Shown: positions 63,815 through 64,000 of the stretch, one piece after another
Position numbering within the stretch: the first letter of the stretch is position 1
How the letters are laid out: every line of letters begins with the position of its first letter
Assembly (NCBI RefSeq): GCF_008693185.1
Contig: NZ_VXKN01000002.1
Location: forward strand, 62,001 to 126,000
Source: Acinetobacter qingfengensis
Lineage (GTDB): Bacteria > Pseudomonadota > Gammaproteobacteria > Pseudomonadales > Moraxellaceae
DNA: 64,000 nt
Direction of reading: 5' to 3'
Notes under the pieces: generated by a model
Told to the model about the DNA's origin: nothing
Seen by the model: the letters and a program-made list of their open reading frames with translations, nothing else
Databases searched by the model: none
Translations under genes and position numbers: made by a program

Positions 63815-63858
63815 ACAATATCAATCTAATATCATGGTGTATAAGCATCATTTTATAT

Positions 63859-63890
63859 GCTGCGCTTTAAATGTATCTTTAAAGCAGCAG
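63859..63890 (+). terminator. Hairpin after tsx
   Basis: CTTTAAA pairs with TTTAAAG, extended by CTGC/GCAG with one bulged G. There is no T-run, so termination strength is uncertain. Confidence 0.55.
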
Positions 63891-63996
63891 TTATTGATTG
63901 TAGTTTATTCATTTTACATGATGAATTGATTTTGAAATATATTTTGCTTTTTAAATGGTTATTTTTAATGATAACTTTTTTGGAGAATCTTCTATC

Positions 63997-64000
63997 ATGC
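63997..64000 (+). CDS. Possible start of the next gene (cut by window edge)
   Basis: An ATG three bases before the end follows TTTTTGGAG at about 11-nt spacing. Nothing of the protein can be read. Confidence 0.25.

Noticed and set aside
1..64000. CRISPR arrays, tRNA, rRNA, tmRNA or phage genes
   Set aside because: I looked for regularly spaced repeats, cloverleaf ends with CCA, rRNA-like conserved blocks and phage structural or integrase genes and saw none.

Overview
The window looks like chromosome of an Acinetobacter-type gammaproteobacterium (Moraxellaceae). This is inferred from gene content: a TyrA-AroA fusion, a PBP1b gene overlapping an LpoP-type lipoprotein gene, an orphan RnfB-nth pair, a membrane PQQ-dependent dehydrogenase, a standalone hemP, a Nudix-ThiE fusion and the generally low G+C. 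No rRNA, tRNA or CRISPR array was recognised. Most of the window is core metabolism. Two stretches look accessory: a very AT-rich iron-uptake block at the left edge and a catabolic cluster with an adjacent insertion sequence at 18.2-25.6 kb.

Layout. 1-6.5 kb: an AT-rich siderophore-uptake island with a truncated TonB-dependent receptor, a divergent AraC regulator, and a leftward operon of RhtX/FptX-like permease, DUF2470-SIP ferric-siderophore reductase and MATE exporter, with three Fur-box-like sites. 6.5-17 kb: aromatic amino-acid genes (tyrA-aroA, pheA, a DAHP synthase), with sthA, lipA, ygiD, lysS and dusB. The DAHP synthase is preceded by a leader peptide with six aromatic residues in thirteen and by mutually exclusive hairpins, a textbook attenuator layout. 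18.2-24.4 kb: a GntR-controlled cluster of GldA-like dehydrogenase, split transketolase, MHS-type transporter and SDR, whose substrate I cannot name. A shared near-palindromic site precedes both the regulator and the operon. 24.8-25.6 kb: an intact IS5-family element. 25.9-29.7 kb: a PQQ-dependent sugar/quinate dehydrogenase and a porin whose ribosome-binding site is buried in a 19-bp stem.

29.7-43.9 kb: DUF937, DUF6231-like and DUF2797 proteins, YceI, a MarR-MFS pair, gdhA, rnfB-nth, ybiB, yeaC-like, nadK, mrcB-lpoP and a Nudix-ThiE fusion. 44-54 kb: Fur-box hemP, an orphan PilB/GspE ATPase, trmO, fpr, a phosphatase-like protein, a second DAHP synthase (no attenuator seen), a TauE permease, a CPA1 antiporter and pyrC-rnt. 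54-64 kb: an amino-acid permease, sotB, an aldo-keto reductase, a D,D-carboxypeptidase, ndh, slyD, and a divergent pair of an exported nucleosidase-fold protein and a Tsx nucleoside channel, which together suggest nucleoside scavenging.

Starts were moved from the longest frame where a Shine-Dalgarno sequence favoured a shorter one. All family names come from reading the proteins, without database searches.
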